A stretch of DNA of 64,000 nt from Archaeoglobaceae archaeon (GCA_038734275.1 JAVYOO010000008.1:29228-93227); one strand, 5' to 3'; shown: positions 17,467-30,670, counted from the stretch's first letter. Made by a program: numbers and translations. The notes: generated from the letters alone by a model not told the origin.

Positions 17467-17670
17467 TCAGGGTTGCTTTACTTCTCTAAACTTCTCACTC
17501 GCCAATTCACCGCCGATTCCCCAATCTTCCTTTGGGATTTCCAGAATTAAAACCTCTACCGCATGCGATGGAATGCCTAATTCCGTAAATGTTTTTGTAA
17601 TACCTGAGATCAGTTTTCTTTTAGCTTCCAATGACATCCCCTTCCAGACATAAACTTGGACAATTGGCAT
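17467..17670 (-). CDS. 4-oxalocrotonate tautomerase family protein
   Basis: A 67-residue tautomerase. The mature protein begins with proline (MPIVQVYVWKGMS), the catalytic base of this superfamily, followed by the typical helix (EAKRKLISGITKTFTELG) and the strand VEVLILEIPKEDWGIGG. It has the length of small 4-OT homologues that form hexamers. The natural substrate in archaea is unknown. It is the last gene before the CRISPR array and shows no link to it. Confidence 0.9.
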   Translation of the reverse strand: MPIVQVYVWKGMSLEAKRKLISGITKTFTELGIPSHAVEVLILEIPKEDWGIGGELASEKFREVKQP

Positions 17671-17766
17671 ACTTAAATTTTGAAAAAAGAGATTTAAATT
17701 TATTCACACTCAAGTTTTGTTCTGCTACACGAAATGTGCTTTCAATATGCATTTATGGATTTTATG

Positions 17767-19019
17767 AAGTTATTCCCATTTTGGTCTGATTTCAACTTGC
17801 GATTGGTGCGAGTATAACGACATTTGTGATAACGACGCAGCTTTCAATCCCATTTTGGTCTGATTTCAACATGACAAATTATCAATCATGACAGACACAG
17901 CGTAGCATCTTTCAATCCCATTTTGGTCTGATTTCAACTCTATGCCAACGATATAGATAAGTCTCGTAGAATCTGACTTTCAATCCCATTTTGGTCTGAT
18001 TTCAACTTTGATCTATATTCTCGTAATGCCACTTATACTCGTCTTTCAATCCCATTTTGGTCTGATTTCAACAGGTAAATTTACGAACTCGTGGGGACAC
18101 TGTTTTAATCTTTCAATCCCATTTTGGTCTGATTTCAACATGAAATGTTAGTAAAGGTATCAAACGTAAAGAAAAACTTTCAATCCCATTTTGGTCTGAT
18201 TTCAACCCATTTCCCCCGACATTCCTGCGATACAGGATCCAACTTTCAATCCCATTTTGGTCTGATTTCAACCATTTGACGCAGATAGTATAACACATCT
18301 GCAATTACTCTTTCAATCCCATTTTGGTCTGATTTCAACATTTTGGGCAATGTAAGTTTTCCAGCTCTGCTTATAGACTACTTTCAATCCCATTTTGGTC
18401 TGATTTCAACGCGAGCAAGCGAGGAAACAATTCAGCAATTAAACAAGCTCTTTCAATCCCATTTTGGTCTGATTTCAACAAAACAGATAAAAACACTTTT
18501 TATTAGTCCAGAAGCCAACTTTCAATCCCATTTTGGTCTGATTTCAACCGAGCAAGATAATTTAATGCTTTATAAGGTGTCGATACTTTCAATCCCATTT
18601 TGGTCTGATTTCAACGGACTCGCTTGACTATTTCGCATGGAATGTGTATGACTTTCAATCCCATTTTGGTCTGATTTCAACTAATTTTTCGAAATCAGAG
18701 CTCCAATCCCGTGGTGTTCTTTCAATCCCATTTTGGTCTGATTTCAACAATAGTGTTTGGTTGTAATGGTGGTTTGATATATGACTTCTTTCAATCCCAT
18801 TTTGGTCTGATTTCAACTTTAGAGGGAGATTGAAGGCCCTTACACCAGTATTTCACTTTCAATCCCATTTTGGTCTGATTTCAACTTTCATTTGAAACTA
18901 AAACATCTTTATAGTTAACGCCACTTTCAATCCCATTTTGGTCTGATTTCAACCTTACCTATGCTTCTAACATAGACCAGCGAGCCTGCCTTTCAATCCC
19001 ATTTTGGTCTGATTTCAAC
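17767..19019 (-). CRISPR. CRISPR array, 19 repeats and 18 spacers, read leftward
   Basis: Repeats of 30 bases begin CTTTCAATCCC and end CTGATTTCAAC on the plus strand. Eighteen are identical. The leftmost (17767-17796) keeps the inner part but is altered in its first eight bases. Spacers are 36 to 41 bases, except the leftmost at 44. In the opposite orientation the repeat ends GGGATTGAAAG, matching the ATTGAAAG 5' handle of type I crRNAs. The degenerate repeat is therefore the trailer end, and the leader lies to the right, next to cas4. I recall the same repeat from Archaeoglobus fulgidus. New spacers should be added at the 19019 end. Confidence 0.98.
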
Positions 19020-19530
19020 CTTATGAATTTTTACTCCTTTCTCAATTTAAAGCTTTCTAATGCCTTCTTTTATTTATATATTCTCGCAAACCTCCAAAGT
19101 TGCATGTCATTTATAAAGGTGTGCGACTTTTTTCTTCGCATTCTTTTTGAATTTAATCACTTTTAAAAAGCTTTTTTAAAAATTGAGGTAATTTCAGCAG
19201 GGTAGAGCTTAAGAATAAAAATAGTAGAGCTCAGATTGGCAAAAGGAGGAAGTATAAAAAATAAGTCTTTGCAATAATAAAGGAAAATTTTATCGCATGC
19301 GACTTGCTATTTGGGCTTTGATTTTGATTTAAGGCTTTTAAAAGTTTTTTGTTGAGTTTTGGGCGATTTGCTCAGGGATACGGTTGAGCTTGTGACTCTC
19401 TTCTGCATTTCACCTTAAAATCAAGGAAGGTATAAAGGTCAAAACAACGAGAACTAATAGGGAATTGAAGCCTTAGAGTTAAAGCATGTAATCAAAGAAA
19501 GTCTTTTATCTTAATAAAACAATTTAATTT
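19020..19530. promoter_or_regulatory. CRISPR leader and divergent cas4 promoter
   Basis: This AT-rich stretch of about 510 bases has no coding frame. On the minus strand TATATAAATA (about 19069-19080) is a good TATA box for the array, placing the transcript start 25-30 bases before the first repeat. On the plus strand CTTTTATCTTAA (from 19502) is about 25 bases before the cas4 ATG, indicating a nearly leaderless message. The interior has several AT-rich runs but no repeat that I can define. Confidence 0.75.
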
Positions 19531-20025
19531 ATGCTCGACGAAATGTATGTTCGTGGCACGCAGGTTAACTACTACTTTGTTTGCAAAACAAAACTATGGC
19601 TTTTCAGCAAGAACGTTTCGATGGAACAGGAAAGCGACCTCGTGAAGCTTGGTTCGCTTTTGCAGAGGCAATTTTTCGGCAGAGAAGAGAAAGATGTTAG
19701 CATTGGACCAATTTCTATCGATGTTTTAAGGCGAGGCGATGAGATTGAAATTGTTGAAGTCAAAAAATCAGATTCTATCGAGAAGGCGGACTATTATCAG
19801 GTTCTCTATTACCTTTACTACCTCTCAAAGTTTGGAATCAAAGCTAAGGGGAGAATAAGTTATCCGAAAAAGAAAAAGGTTGTCGAAGTAAGACTTGAAG
19901 AAGAAGGAGAAATCGAAGAAGTTCTGGAAAGAATAGCTGAGATACTTGCTGGAGAGATGCCAAAGCCAGAATACAAGTCTTATTGCAGAAAATGTGCTTA
20001 CTTCGAATTCTGTTTCTGCGGGTGA
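19531..20025 (+). CDS. cas4: Cas4 exonuclease
   Basis: A 164-residue RecB-type nuclease used in CRISPR adaptation to trim and orient prespacers by PAM. The catalytic strand reads ISIDVL...[10 protein letters not shown] with D and ExK, followed by the QVLYYLYYL helix. Three C-terminal cysteines ([14 protein letters not shown]) with an early one (FVCKTK) hold an iron-sulfur cluster. It is first in cas4-cas1-cas2, and its stop overlaps the ribosome binding site of cas1. Confidence 0.95.
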   Translation: MLDEMYVRGTQVNYYFVCKTKLWLFSKNVSMEQESDLVKLGSLLQRQFFGREEKDVSIGPISIDVLRRGDEIEIVEVKKSDSIEKADYYQVLYYLYYLSKFGIKAKGRISYPKKKKVVEVRLEEEGEIEEVLERIAEILAGEMPKPEYKSYCRKCAYFEFCFCG

Positions 20026-20029
20026 ACTT

Positions 20030-20995
20030 ATGAGGAAGAACTACTACATAATCTCCGACGGAAAGCTGATGAGGGATGAGAACACGATCTACTTTGAAAA
20101 TGAAGAAGGAAAGAAGCCAATCCCGATAAACACGATCTATGCAATCTACGCCTTAGGCTCTCTCAGCATAACTTCCAAAGCGATATCGTATTTAGCAAAA
20201 GAAGGCGTTTGCATTCACTTCTTCAACCGCTACGGCTTCTATGAAGGTAGCTTTTATCCCCGCGAGTCTCTGATCTCAGGCGAAGTTGTTTTAAGGCAAG
20301 CTGAGCACCATCTTGAAAAAGAAAAAAGACTATACTTGGCAAAGGCTTTTGTTGAGGGAAGCATTTTAAACATGGCAAAGGTAGCGAAGAAGAGCGGAGA
20401 AGACGATACCGACATAATTTCAACCCTACAAAGCCTTTACGATGCAAAAAGCATTGCGGAGATAATGGGAATTGAAGCAACCGCGAGGAACGCTTACTAC
20501 GAAAAATTCGATAGCATTCTCAAGGAGCTAAAGTTTGAAAAGCGGAGCAGACAACCGCCAGAGAATGAGGTAAATGCGATGATCAGCTTTGGAAATTCTT
20601 TGCTTTACTCAGCGGTGCTCTCAGAGCTCTATCATACACAGCTGAATCCAGCGATAAGCTACCTGCATGAGCCGTCAGAGAGGCGCTTCAGCTTGGCTTT
20701 GGATCTTGCTGAGATCTTCAAGCCCTTAATCGTTGATCGTCTGATATTTAACCTTGTGAACAACAGAATAATCCAGAAAGATGATTTTGATCGAGAAATG
20801 AATGGAATTCTACTGAACGAAAACGGAAAGAGAAAGTTTGTCAAGGCTTTCAACGAAAGGCTTGAAAAGACAATAAAGCATAAGGATCTTAACAGAAACG
20901 TTTCATACCAGCGTTTGATCAGGCTCGAATGCTATAAGCTGATTAAGCATTTCTTTGGCGTTGAAAAATACAAGCCCTTTGTGATCTGGTGGTAG
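20030..20995 (+). CDS. cas1: Cas1 integrase
   Basis: Cas1 integrates spacers into the array with Cas2. The 321-residue protein begins [14 protein letters not shown] at an ATG five bases after the GGTGA that ends cas4. The N-terminal beta domain precedes the helical catalytic domain. The latter shows [16 protein letters not shown] (catalytic Glu region), the stretch [24 protein letters not shown] (given here only as a landmark at residues about 212-235), and FKPLIVDR, which supply the metal ligands. Length and motifs match type I Cas1. Confidence 0.97.
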   Translation: MRKNYYIISDGKLMRDENTIYFENEEGKKPIPINTIYAIYALGSLSITSKAISYLAKEGVCIHFFNRYGFYEGSFYPRESLISGEVVLRQAEHHLEKEKRLYLAKAFVEGSILNMAKVAKKSGEDDTDIISTLQSLYDAKSIAEIMGIEATARNAYYEKFDSILKELKFEKRSRQPPENEVNAMISFGNSLLYSAVLSELYHTQLNPAISYLHEPSERRFSLALDLAEIFKPLIVDRLIFNLVNNRIIQKDDFDREMNGILLNENGKRKFVKAFNERLEKTIKHKDLNRNVSYQRLIRLECYKLIKHFFGVEKYKPFVIWW

Positions 20996-20996
20996 T

Positions 20997-21260
20997 ATGT
21001 ATTTGATCATCGCCTACGATGTTAACGTTGAAAGAGTCAATAGAGTTAAGAAATTCCTGCGAAAGTATCTACACTGGGTTCAGAATTCTGTTTTCGAGGG
21101 TGAAGCGACGCAAGCGACGCTTGAAGAGATAAAAATGGGGCTAAAGGATATAATAGATGAAAATGAAGACATGGTTGTGATCTATAGGTTCAGAAGTGCG
21201 GAAGTCTTCAAAAAGGAAGTTTTGGGGATTCAAAAGGGTTACTGCGAGGAAGTTATCTAA
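20997..21260 (+). CDS. cas2: Cas2 adaptation protein
   Basis: An 87-residue ferredoxin-fold protein, MYLIIAYDVNVERVNRVKKF with the conserved first-strand aspartate, then WVQNSVFEGE and MVVIYRFRSAEVF. It forms the core dimer of the Cas1-Cas2 complex. The ATG follows the cas1 stop by one base, so the two are translationally coupled. Confidence 0.96.
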   Translation: MYLIIAYDVNVERVNRVKKFLRKYLHWVQNSVFEGEATQATLEEIKMGLKDIIDENEDMVVIYRFRSAEVFKKEVLGIQKGYCEEVI

Positions 21261-21577
21261 TTTTTAGCCAATTTGTTAATTCTGCACATTCATAAGTCAT
21301 TTTCGCTGGATATTATTTTTAATATAAGCTTTACGTTAGCTTTGCTCACTATTACTGTTTTAATTAGAGAATTTTATGACTGCAAAGCTTTTATTTTGCC
21401 TTGCCTGTCTATTAAAAGAATTTATCCGCTGGAATCTCGCTAAAATGGTGATTTTGCTCATATCTCTGGAGCATTTTTAAGAGCAAAAAATCGCAGAAAT
21501 TCTATTGAATTTTAAATTTTTCAGAATTTTCTTATGCGAGAGAAAAATATAAAACCAAGTAGAACAAAATTGATCCA
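21261..21577. other. Intergenic region after cas2
   Basis: About 315 AT-rich bases without a supportable gene. The right end carries the TATA-like AAAATATAAAAC (about 21543-21554), 24 bases before the HEPN start codon. I see no CRISPR-like repeat or structured RNA here. Confidence 0.5.
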
Positions 21578-21982
21578 ATGAGAAAGGAGAGATACAGAGA
21601 GAAAATCGAATATATACTCGAAGCTCTTGACGAGATTCCAGAAGAACCCAAAAGGCCAATTGAGGTTAGCGGAACCTTTTACAACCTTCTAACATCAATC
21701 GAATCCGCTATGGACGTCTGTGCCATGCTTGTGAAAGATCTTGGAAAACGTGTTGAAGACGATTATTCGAATATCGAAATTCTTCATGAGCTGGGTATAC
21801 TTGACAAAGAGCTGGCTGAAAAGCTAAAAACTTGCAATGGGCTTAGAAACTGGTTGGTTCATAGATATAACAAATTGGATAAAAAAATTGTGCTTGAATC
21901 GGTTGATAAAGTCAGGGAAACCCTTATTGGGTTTATAAGAAGGGTTGAACATGTTCTCGAAACCGAGCATCGAGGAGATTAG
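21578..21982 (+). CDS. hepT: HEPN-domain toxin (HepT, DUF86)
   Basis: A 134-residue all-helical HEPN protein with the RNase motif RNWLVHRY near residue 89, fitting RX4HXY. In HEPN/MNT pairs the HEPN dimer is an RNase toxin. The tyrosine of this motif is the target that the partner nucleotidyltransferase modifies with AMP. Its last 32 bases overlap the MNT gene, the usual toxin-antitoxin arrangement. Confidence 0.9.
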   Translation: MRKERYREKIEYILEALDEIPEEPKRPIEVSGTFYNLLTSIESAMDVCAMLVKDLGKRVEDDYSNIEILHELGILDKELAEKLKTCNGLRNWLVHRYNKLDKKIVLESVDKVRETLIGFIRRVEHVLETEHRGD

Positions 21983-22379
21983 AAAAGAGCTTAATGCTCT
22001 ATCGAATTACGAAGCTGTGCTCTTTGGTTCTTACGTAACTGGAGAGTTCAGAATTGGCTCTGACATCGATGTTGCGGTAATCACAAGGCTGAGAGATCTA
22101 CATAAGAATCTTGAGATCCAGAAGAGTCTAATAGGAAAATTCAGGCAGGTTTACGATGTAAGAGTTTTCGAGTTGTTACCAATAAAGATCAAAGCTTCAA
22201 TTTTTAGCAATTATCTCGTTCTTTTTGGCGACGAGCTTGAGATCTCTGAATACTTTTACTGGTGGAGAAAAATCTGGGAAGACGTGAAGCATAGGATAAG
22301 CTATCATAGTAGCTATGAAGAGAAGCTAAAAGCGATCGAAAGGGGAAAAAGGTTGGAAGAGATTTTGAGGAAGTTTTGA
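21951..22379 (+). CDS. mntA: MNT nucleotidyltransferase antitoxin (MntA)
   Basis: A 142-residue minimal nucleotidyltransferase. The motif FGSYVTGEFRIGSDIDVAVI near residue 25 is the GSX(10)DXD active site. The helical C-terminus lacks other domains. It should AMPylate and so silence the preceding HEPN toxin. I use the ATG at 21951 rather than the TTG six bases earlier. Confidence 0.9.
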   Translation: MFSKPSIEEIRKELNALSNYEAVLFGSYVTGEFRIGSDIDVAVITRLRDLHKNLEIQKSLIGKFRQVYDVRVFELLPIKIKASIFSNYLVLFGDELEISEYFYWWRKIWEDVKHRISYHSSYEEKLKAIERGKRLEEILRKF

Positions 22380-22557
22380 TCACTTTGGTTTCGAGATTTT
22401 TTGTGAAGCGAAGATCTGCTATTTGCGTTTTGCACGGCGATTAAAAATGGTTTATGAGCCATATTCGATGATTGGAATCTCAAGAAGGTCTTTTCGCTAC
22501 TTTGGAGTTTTAAATGAGAAGAAAAGGCTTATTCTTTATCTATTCAGAGGAGTTCGC

Positions 22558-22947
22558 TCAGTATTCCTCGATCCTAAGCTCTTTAACTCTCTTAAAATGC
22601 TCATCCCTTGTCACCAATGTTAGGTCGAAGAGAATCGCTGTTGCAGCTATCACAGTGTCGCTGAAGGGAAGAACTTCTCCCATTTTCATGAGCTCCGCAT
22701 CGATTTCTGCGGACTTTCGCGCAATTTCCAGTGTGTAGGGAATTATTTCAAATCTTGATAACATGGATTCGCCAAGTCTTATCTTTTCATGGTTTCCAAG
22801 ATAAAAGAGACCTCTGAGAACTTCGTGGACTGTAACTGCGGATATTGCTTTAATGTATGGCTTTTCATCAATTTCTCGTGCTTTTTTGATCGCACTTGGG
22901 TCGTGCTTCATTAGATCTATTAAAAAGGAGGAGTCAAAGAGCCACAT
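22558..22947 (-). CDS. vapC: VapC-type PIN-domain toxin
   Basis: A 129-residue PIN ribonuclease: FDSSFLIDLMK with the first aspartate, TVHEVLRGL with the conserved glutamate, and the acidic pair in LPFSDTVIAATA and LVTRDEHFK. VapC toxins cut tRNA or rRNA. The start codon lies 28 bases inside the end of vapB, so the antitoxin is made first. The region between mntA and vapC (22380-22557) shows no gene. Confidence 0.92.
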   Translation of the reverse strand: MWLFDSSFLIDLMKHDPSAIKKAREIDEKPYIKAISAVTVHEVLRGLFYLGNHEKIRLGESMLSRFEIIPYTLEIARKSAEIDAELMKMGEVLPFSDTVIAATAILFDLTLVTRDEHFKRVKELRIEEY

Positions 22948-23147
22948 TTTTTCATCTCAGCCTCTTTTTGCCTTTTTATAAGCTCCTTTATCATTTTTGC
23001 CTCATCTTCTTCAAGAATTTTCGGAATTTCGCCTATCTTTTGCCTCTCCAGAAGTCTTCTAATCGCATCGCTGAAAGATTCTCCCTTCATTTTCGCCTTC
23101 GAAAGCATCTCGTAAACTTCGTCTGAGAGGGCAATCGTTTTCGCCAT
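22920..23147 (-). CDS. vapB: VapB-type antitoxin (DUF217/UPF0330-like)
   Basis: A 75-residue protein, MAKTIALSDEVYEMLSKAK then SFSDAIRRLLER, a ribbon-helix-helix-like DNA-binding N-terminus of the archaeal UPF0330 antitoxins. A charged C-terminal tail should wrap the toxin. I use the ATG at 23147; the frame is open 14 codons further, but that stretch lies across the promoter palindromes and reads unlike the family. Confidence 0.85.
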   Translation of the reverse strand: MAKTIALSDEVYEMLSKAKMKGESFSDAIRRLLERQKIGEIPKILEEDEAKMIKELIKRQKEAEMKKCGSLTPPF

Positions 23148-23148
23148 G

Positions 23149-23172
23149 ATGCATATTTGTATATATATGCAT
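23149..23172. promoter_or_regulatory. Inverted repeat at the vapBC promoter
   Basis: ATGCATAT and ATATGCAT are separated by eight bases, directly upstream of the vapB ATG and over the AT-rich TATA region. Each half itself contains the palindrome ATGCAT. It is a likely site for autorepression by VapB or VapBC, known behaviour for this class. Confidence 0.6.
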
Positions 23173-23330
23173 ATAAACTTTTCCATCATTTAAATAGAGG
23201 AGACCAAAGGACTTACTCAAAGATGCTAAGCGGCAGAATGGAAAAGAAAATTTTAAAGGACTAATCTCTTTCAACGATTGCCTCTCTAATTCTGACACTG
23301 ATTTTTGGAAAATTTACTATTTGCAGTCTT

Positions 23331-25518
23331 TCAAAAAACAATCTCCGAATCTCCCAATTCTTCGAGTAGTCCAAGCTCTGGGCTGTATTTGAGGTTGGTA
23401 AACAAGAGTTTGTTATCTGAGTCGTAGCTAAAAACTTCGCCGAGCTTGCTTTTTAAACCGAAGAATTTGCTTCTTTGGATTGGAACAAGATAATCGTAGA
23501 TTTCGATCGCTTTTCCAAATTTAATTAATTTTAGCACTTCATCAACAAAAGTCATCGGAATCACTTCAAGAGAGTCGAACATCTCGTAGAACCTCTCTTC
23601 AGTTTCACCTCTTTCTAAGGGTTTGAGTTCTTCGAATAAACTTTTGGCAATGTTCTTATATTCCCTAACTTTGCTCAGAATTTCTTTAGCTACTGGAGAA
23701 TACGCTTGAGTAACGAGTTCGGGTATAACCGACTCTCGAAGCGGTTCGCTATCGAACTCTTCTAAAATTTTTATCGTTTCTTCCACAATTTTATAAGGGG
23801 AGTAAATTTTCTCATCTACATCCGAACCTTTGGTGAGAACGTTCACATCAGATATTTTTCCTTGCACCCACCCTTGTCTGTTAACTCTACCAAATCGCTG
23901 TATTAGTGCATCTAAAGGTGCTGGTTCAGTCAAGATTGTTTTGAAGCTTATGTCTAATGACACTTCTACAACTTGGGTTGCAACGACGAATTCGTAGTTG
24001 TTCAGATTGTTTTTCAGATTTCTCTCAATTCTTTCCCTATCTCCATATGTAAATCTGCCGTGAACGAGTAGACATTTTCTTCCAGACTCCTTTAAAATTC
24101 GATAAATGTTGATAGCGGTTTCTACGCTATTACAACAAATTAGAGCAGGGATTAAATACTCATCGGTGAATTTGGAGGCATATTCTTGGATTTTATCGTA
24201 AATCGTTCCATCAACTATACGAATTCTATGTCTCGTGAATCTATCCGCCTCTTCTTTCGAAACTTCGAGTTTTTTAAATTCTAAGGTTTCCTCAAACAAC
24301 TCTTTTATGAAATCTGGAAATGTTGCAGACATAATCAAAACTCTTGTGTCTGAGTCTTTCAGCACTTCCAGCATAGCTAAGATTATTCCAAGAACATTAG
24401 GTTCGTAAACATGGATTTCATCAAAAATTAAAACAGAACCCATTAGCTCGCTTAGTGTCATCTCAAAGTGCCCTACACCAAAAAAAGCCTTCATAATCTG
24501 GAATGGAGTGGAAACTTTGATTGGAGTGAATATCTTTTGATACAAACTCGAAAGACGGCGATATTCGAGATTGGAGGAGTATAGATAATGCTTTGTTGTA
24601 CTGTGAAGAATTCCGACAAGCTCAGGTTCTTTTAAATAGCTCAAAAAACGCTCATACATTGCGTTTATGCTTGCTTTGTATGGCAGAATATAGAATATTC
24701 TGCTGACTATCTCATCGTTAACTTTCTTAGAATTAAAATCAGCCCACAGTAGTGAGAGTTCAGTTTTACCATAACCAGTTGGAGCTCTAACCATTAAATT
24801 ACCATTGGTTTTTCCAGCTTCGATTTGAAGTGTTCTTAGATTTTTATTTGGGATGAATTGCTCTAAAATGGTTCTAAATGATGGTAGAAACCTTATGGAG
24901 CTTTCACCAGCTGAAGCTAAATGATCGCAGGCATTTAGCAAACCTTTAAGAAGAATGAGCTCCCTTTTATATTCGGCGAATCTCTCTTCATAAAAATTGA
25001 TTAGCTTCTCAAACTCGTATTCTTTAATCGCTTCTTTCCAGTTAGAAGGTAGATTAAATTTTCCCAAAACTTTCCCGAATGCGATTATTTCCCAGTAGGG
25101 GATTTTTGGTAAAAATACTTCTTCAATATAATCTGAGTTTTCCAAAAGTTCTTCGACTTTAGCCAAGTAATTTTCCCAAGCAAACTTCACATTTTTTGGA
25201 ATTATAAGCCTATCATCCTCGTTGAGGTATTTGTGGTGAGTTAATATTGAGATCGCAACGAGTTTCTTCTGCTCCAAGTTTAAATTTAAAAACTCTGTAA
25301 ATGGGACTGAGAGAACTTCATGTCTGAAATCCCATATTTTGTTACCTATGCCTGCTTTTTGAAAACCCATCGCGCATTTTCCTAAATCGTGTAATAAGAC
25401 CGCATAAAAAAGCAGTATCCAGAAATCGTTGTTTTTGACAGCATCAGAAAAAGCAACCCTTAGACTTTTTAGAACGTTAACACACTCGTTAATGTGACAT
25501 TCGAGAAACTGATTTGGT

Positions 25519-25544
<26 letters not shown>
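23331..25544 (-). CDS. cas3: Cas3 HD nuclease-helicase, type I-B
   Basis: Cas3 unwinds and degrades target DNA recruited by Cascade. The 737-residue protein begins with an HD domain (VLLHDLGKCA near residue 54, TILTHHKY-like ILTHHKYL near 105). It continues with an SF2 helicase: RAPTGYGKTELS (Walker A, near 257), FDEIHVYE (motif II), IMSATFP (motif III) and IQRFGRVNRQG (motif VI). Fusion of nuclease and helicase is complete. The ATG at 25544 lies inside the end of cas5; TTG at 25559 is an alternative. Confidence 0.95.
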
Positions 25545-28607
<3,063 letters not shown>

Positions 28608-28611
<4 letters not shown>

Positions 28612-29312
28612 ACAACCTTCACCATACCAAACCCCATCGAATTCTTCGCCCCAAAACCTGCCTTGTAGCCGATCTCGAGCAATTCTGGGTTTCCTTTAGC
28701 TTCGAATACCATTTCAACACAGCGATGCCACGTGTCTTTGATCTTGATTCTCTTTGGCTTGAAGCTTATCGGCTTAAATTCAACCTCTTTGCTTTCAGGC
28801 TCTTTCCCATGAAGCAGAAAGTATTTCTTGATAAGGTTCTGCTTTAAAACTTCGTAAAACTCTCGCTGGGTGGGATAAAGATCTACTGCTTTTCCATTCT
28901 CCGCCTTTGAAACGTTTATCGGGCTTAGAGTGACAAACTTCTCCTTATCGGTGATTTTCTTCTCCTCAAGGATCTCTACTTGAGATAACAAAAGCTTAGA
29001 GTTTCCAAGCTTGATCTCTGGCTTCATAAAAAGCCCTTCTACCAGCTTTTGTGCTATTTCGTTGCGAATTGAGGAAAAGAATAGGTGAACTTCTTCAGAC
29101 TCTGCAATTATTTTGTCCCCCTCGATCCTCTTCTTTGGAATCATGAGCTTGCTGAAGGTGAAAAACTTTGGAACGTTTGGCAAGTGAAGTTCCATGGAAA
29201 GCTTTGGTTCTGCTCTTTCAATAGCTCTATAAATTGCAGATGCAAGATGATAGGAGTAATTTACATTTATTAGTGAGGGGGATGGAATTCGAAATGATAA
29301 CTTTAATCTCAT
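28608..29312 (-). CDS. cas6: Cas6 crRNA-processing endoribonuclease
   Basis: A 234-residue Cas6 with two RRM-like halves. The glycine-rich loop GFGAKNSMGFGMVKV is at the C-terminus. Cas6 cleaves the repeat transcript to leave the ATTGAAAG handle. The first beta strand (MRLKLSFRIP) starts at once from the ATG at 29312, which I chose; ATG 29321 is also possible. A TATA-like AATATATTTG lies near 29334-29343, so the message is nearly leaderless and this is the first gene of the interference operon. Confidence 0.93.
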
Positions 29313-29480
29313 CTTGTTCATCTTTTTCAAAGACAAATATATTTCTTTCGATTTCTTTCCTCAATGAGAAATGAAGAGTATCATATCCATAATCTTCTAA
29401 TTGCAAAACCTCTTCCAGTATGGGCCTGGAAAGATAAACTCCAAAAAGGAAAAAATAAAGCCTTAATCCTTTTTTGAATA

Positions 29481-29574
29481 CGCCGGGGGTGGGATTTGAA
29501 CCCACGCGGGCGATGCCCACACGCTTTCTGTTGCGCAACTCCAGGCGTGCGCCTTGCCACTCGGCAACCCCGGC
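29481..29574 (-). tRNA. tRNA-Ser (GGA) with a 13-base intron
   Basis: Acceptor GCCGGGG/CCCCGGC with discriminator G, T arm GTGGG-TTCAAAT-CCCAC and a long variable arm (GGGC-ATC-GCCC) define a class II tRNA. The anticodon stem CACGC pairs only with GCGTG, leaving 20 bases between. Removing TTGCGCAACAGAA (29526-29538), after canonical position 37, gives the loop CTGGAGA with anticodon GGA, typical of serine. A relaxed bulge-helix-bulge can be drawn with CTG/CAG as its helix. CCA is not encoded. Confidence 0.88.
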
Positions 29575-29659
29575 TCTAAACTTCGTTGGCCAAATGAAAT
29601 ATATGCCTTTTGATTATGGGGAGGTAAAAGCTTATTAGATTCTCTTTCAGAATTAATGT

Positions 29660-30670
29660 GTGGTTAGAGGTCTTGAGAGGTACAGTGCAATAAATCTCGG
29701 AGAAGCGGTCGCAAAATTCCAAATATTGAAAAGAATCCCAGCTGAAAAGGGTGAAAGATTTGAGGATAGCTTAAAAATTCACTCTAAGCTGAAAAAGGAG
29801 TTTAGAAAAATCTTTGCAGAATCCAGTATCGAAATCTTGAAAGAAGAGCCAGCTAAATACTCTTTGCTTCATCTAAAAAGAGATCTGCTTATGGATATGC
29901 TGAAAGAGTGCAATTTTTGCGAGCGAAAGTGCAGAGTTAACAGATACGAATCAAAAGGCTTTTGCAAATGCTCTGCAAAGAGCTATTACAGCAGTGAATT
30001 TCTCCATCTTGGCGAAGAACCAGAGCTTGTACCGTCTCATACGATTTTCTTCAATAGATGCACCTTTGCGTGTGTTTTCTGTCAAAACTACGATATAGTC
30101 TACAGCGATGATTTGCCTGCCAATCTCAAAGAGCTTGCGATGCTCATCGACATCCGCTACAGACAGGGAAGCAGAAACGTGAACTTCGTAGGTGGAAATC
30201 CTGATCAGCATGCACACACAATTGCTGAGATTCTTCTTCAGGTTAAATCAAACATTCCAGTCGTTTGGAATTCGAACATGTTTCACAGCGAAGAACTTGC
30301 AGAAATAATCGAGGATTTTGTCGATGTTTGGCTTGGAGATTTCAAATATGGCAATAATGACTGTGCTTTGAGGTATTCAAAAGCTCCAAAATACATGGAA
30401 GTTGTTACAAGGAACTTTTTAAGAGCAAAAGACAATGGTGAACTCCTTATAAGGCATCTTGTCATGCCAAATCACGTGGAATGTTGCACCGCAAGAGTAG
30501 TGGAATGGGTTGCAGAAAATCTTGGCAAAGACGTTAGATTTAACCTCATGTTCCAGTATCATCCAACCTTTAAAGCATACGATTATCCAGAAATTTCGAG
30601 AAGGCTAACGGGTGAGGAAATGAAAAAAGCTTATGAAATAGCTTCAAGAAGATTAAGTAACCTTGTATGA
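29660..30670 (+). CDS. Radical SAM protein, PflA/PflX-like
   Basis: A 336-residue protein. The radical SAM cluster motif is NRCTFACVFCQN near residue 132 (CxxxCxxC), within a segment close to the PflX group (pyruvate-formate-lyase-activase-like). A second set of cysteines, CNFCERKC and GFCKCS, lies upstream near residues 85-105 and may bind metal. VNFVGGNPDQHAHT is the SAM-binding strand. The target is unknown. The start is GTG at 29660, the only plausible start before the conserved part. ATGA coupling to the helicase gene follows. Confidence 0.82.
   Translation: MVRGLERYSAINLGEAVAKFQILKRIPAEKGERFEDSLKIHSKLKKEFRKIFAESSIEILKEEPAKYSLLHLKRDLLMDMLKECNFCERKCRVNRYESKGFCKCSAKSYYSSEFLHLGEEPELVPSHTIFFNRCTFACVFCQNYDIVYSDDLPANLKELAMLIDIRYRQGSRNVNFVGGNPDQHAHTIAEILLQVKSNIPVVWNSNMFHSEELAEIIEDFVDVWLGDFKYGNNDCALRYSKAPKYMEVVTRNFLRAKDNGELLIRHLVMPNHVECCTARVVEWVAENLGKDVRFNLMFQYHPTFKAYDYPEISRRLTGEEMKKAYEIASRRLSNLV

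Noticed and set aside
18113..18627. Open frames of 63 and 94 codons over the CRISPR array, with repeated peptide text
   Set aside because: They are translations of the 30-base repeats; the repetition is in DNA and no ribosome binding site or family match exists.
22423..22738. Two rightward frames after mntA
   Set aside because: They overlap the PIN-domain toxin in antisense and lack coding features.
29227..29538. Leftward frame of 103 codons spanning cas6 and tRNA-Ser
   Set aside because: It runs out of a tRNA and into cas6 in the wrong frame, with no family resemblance.
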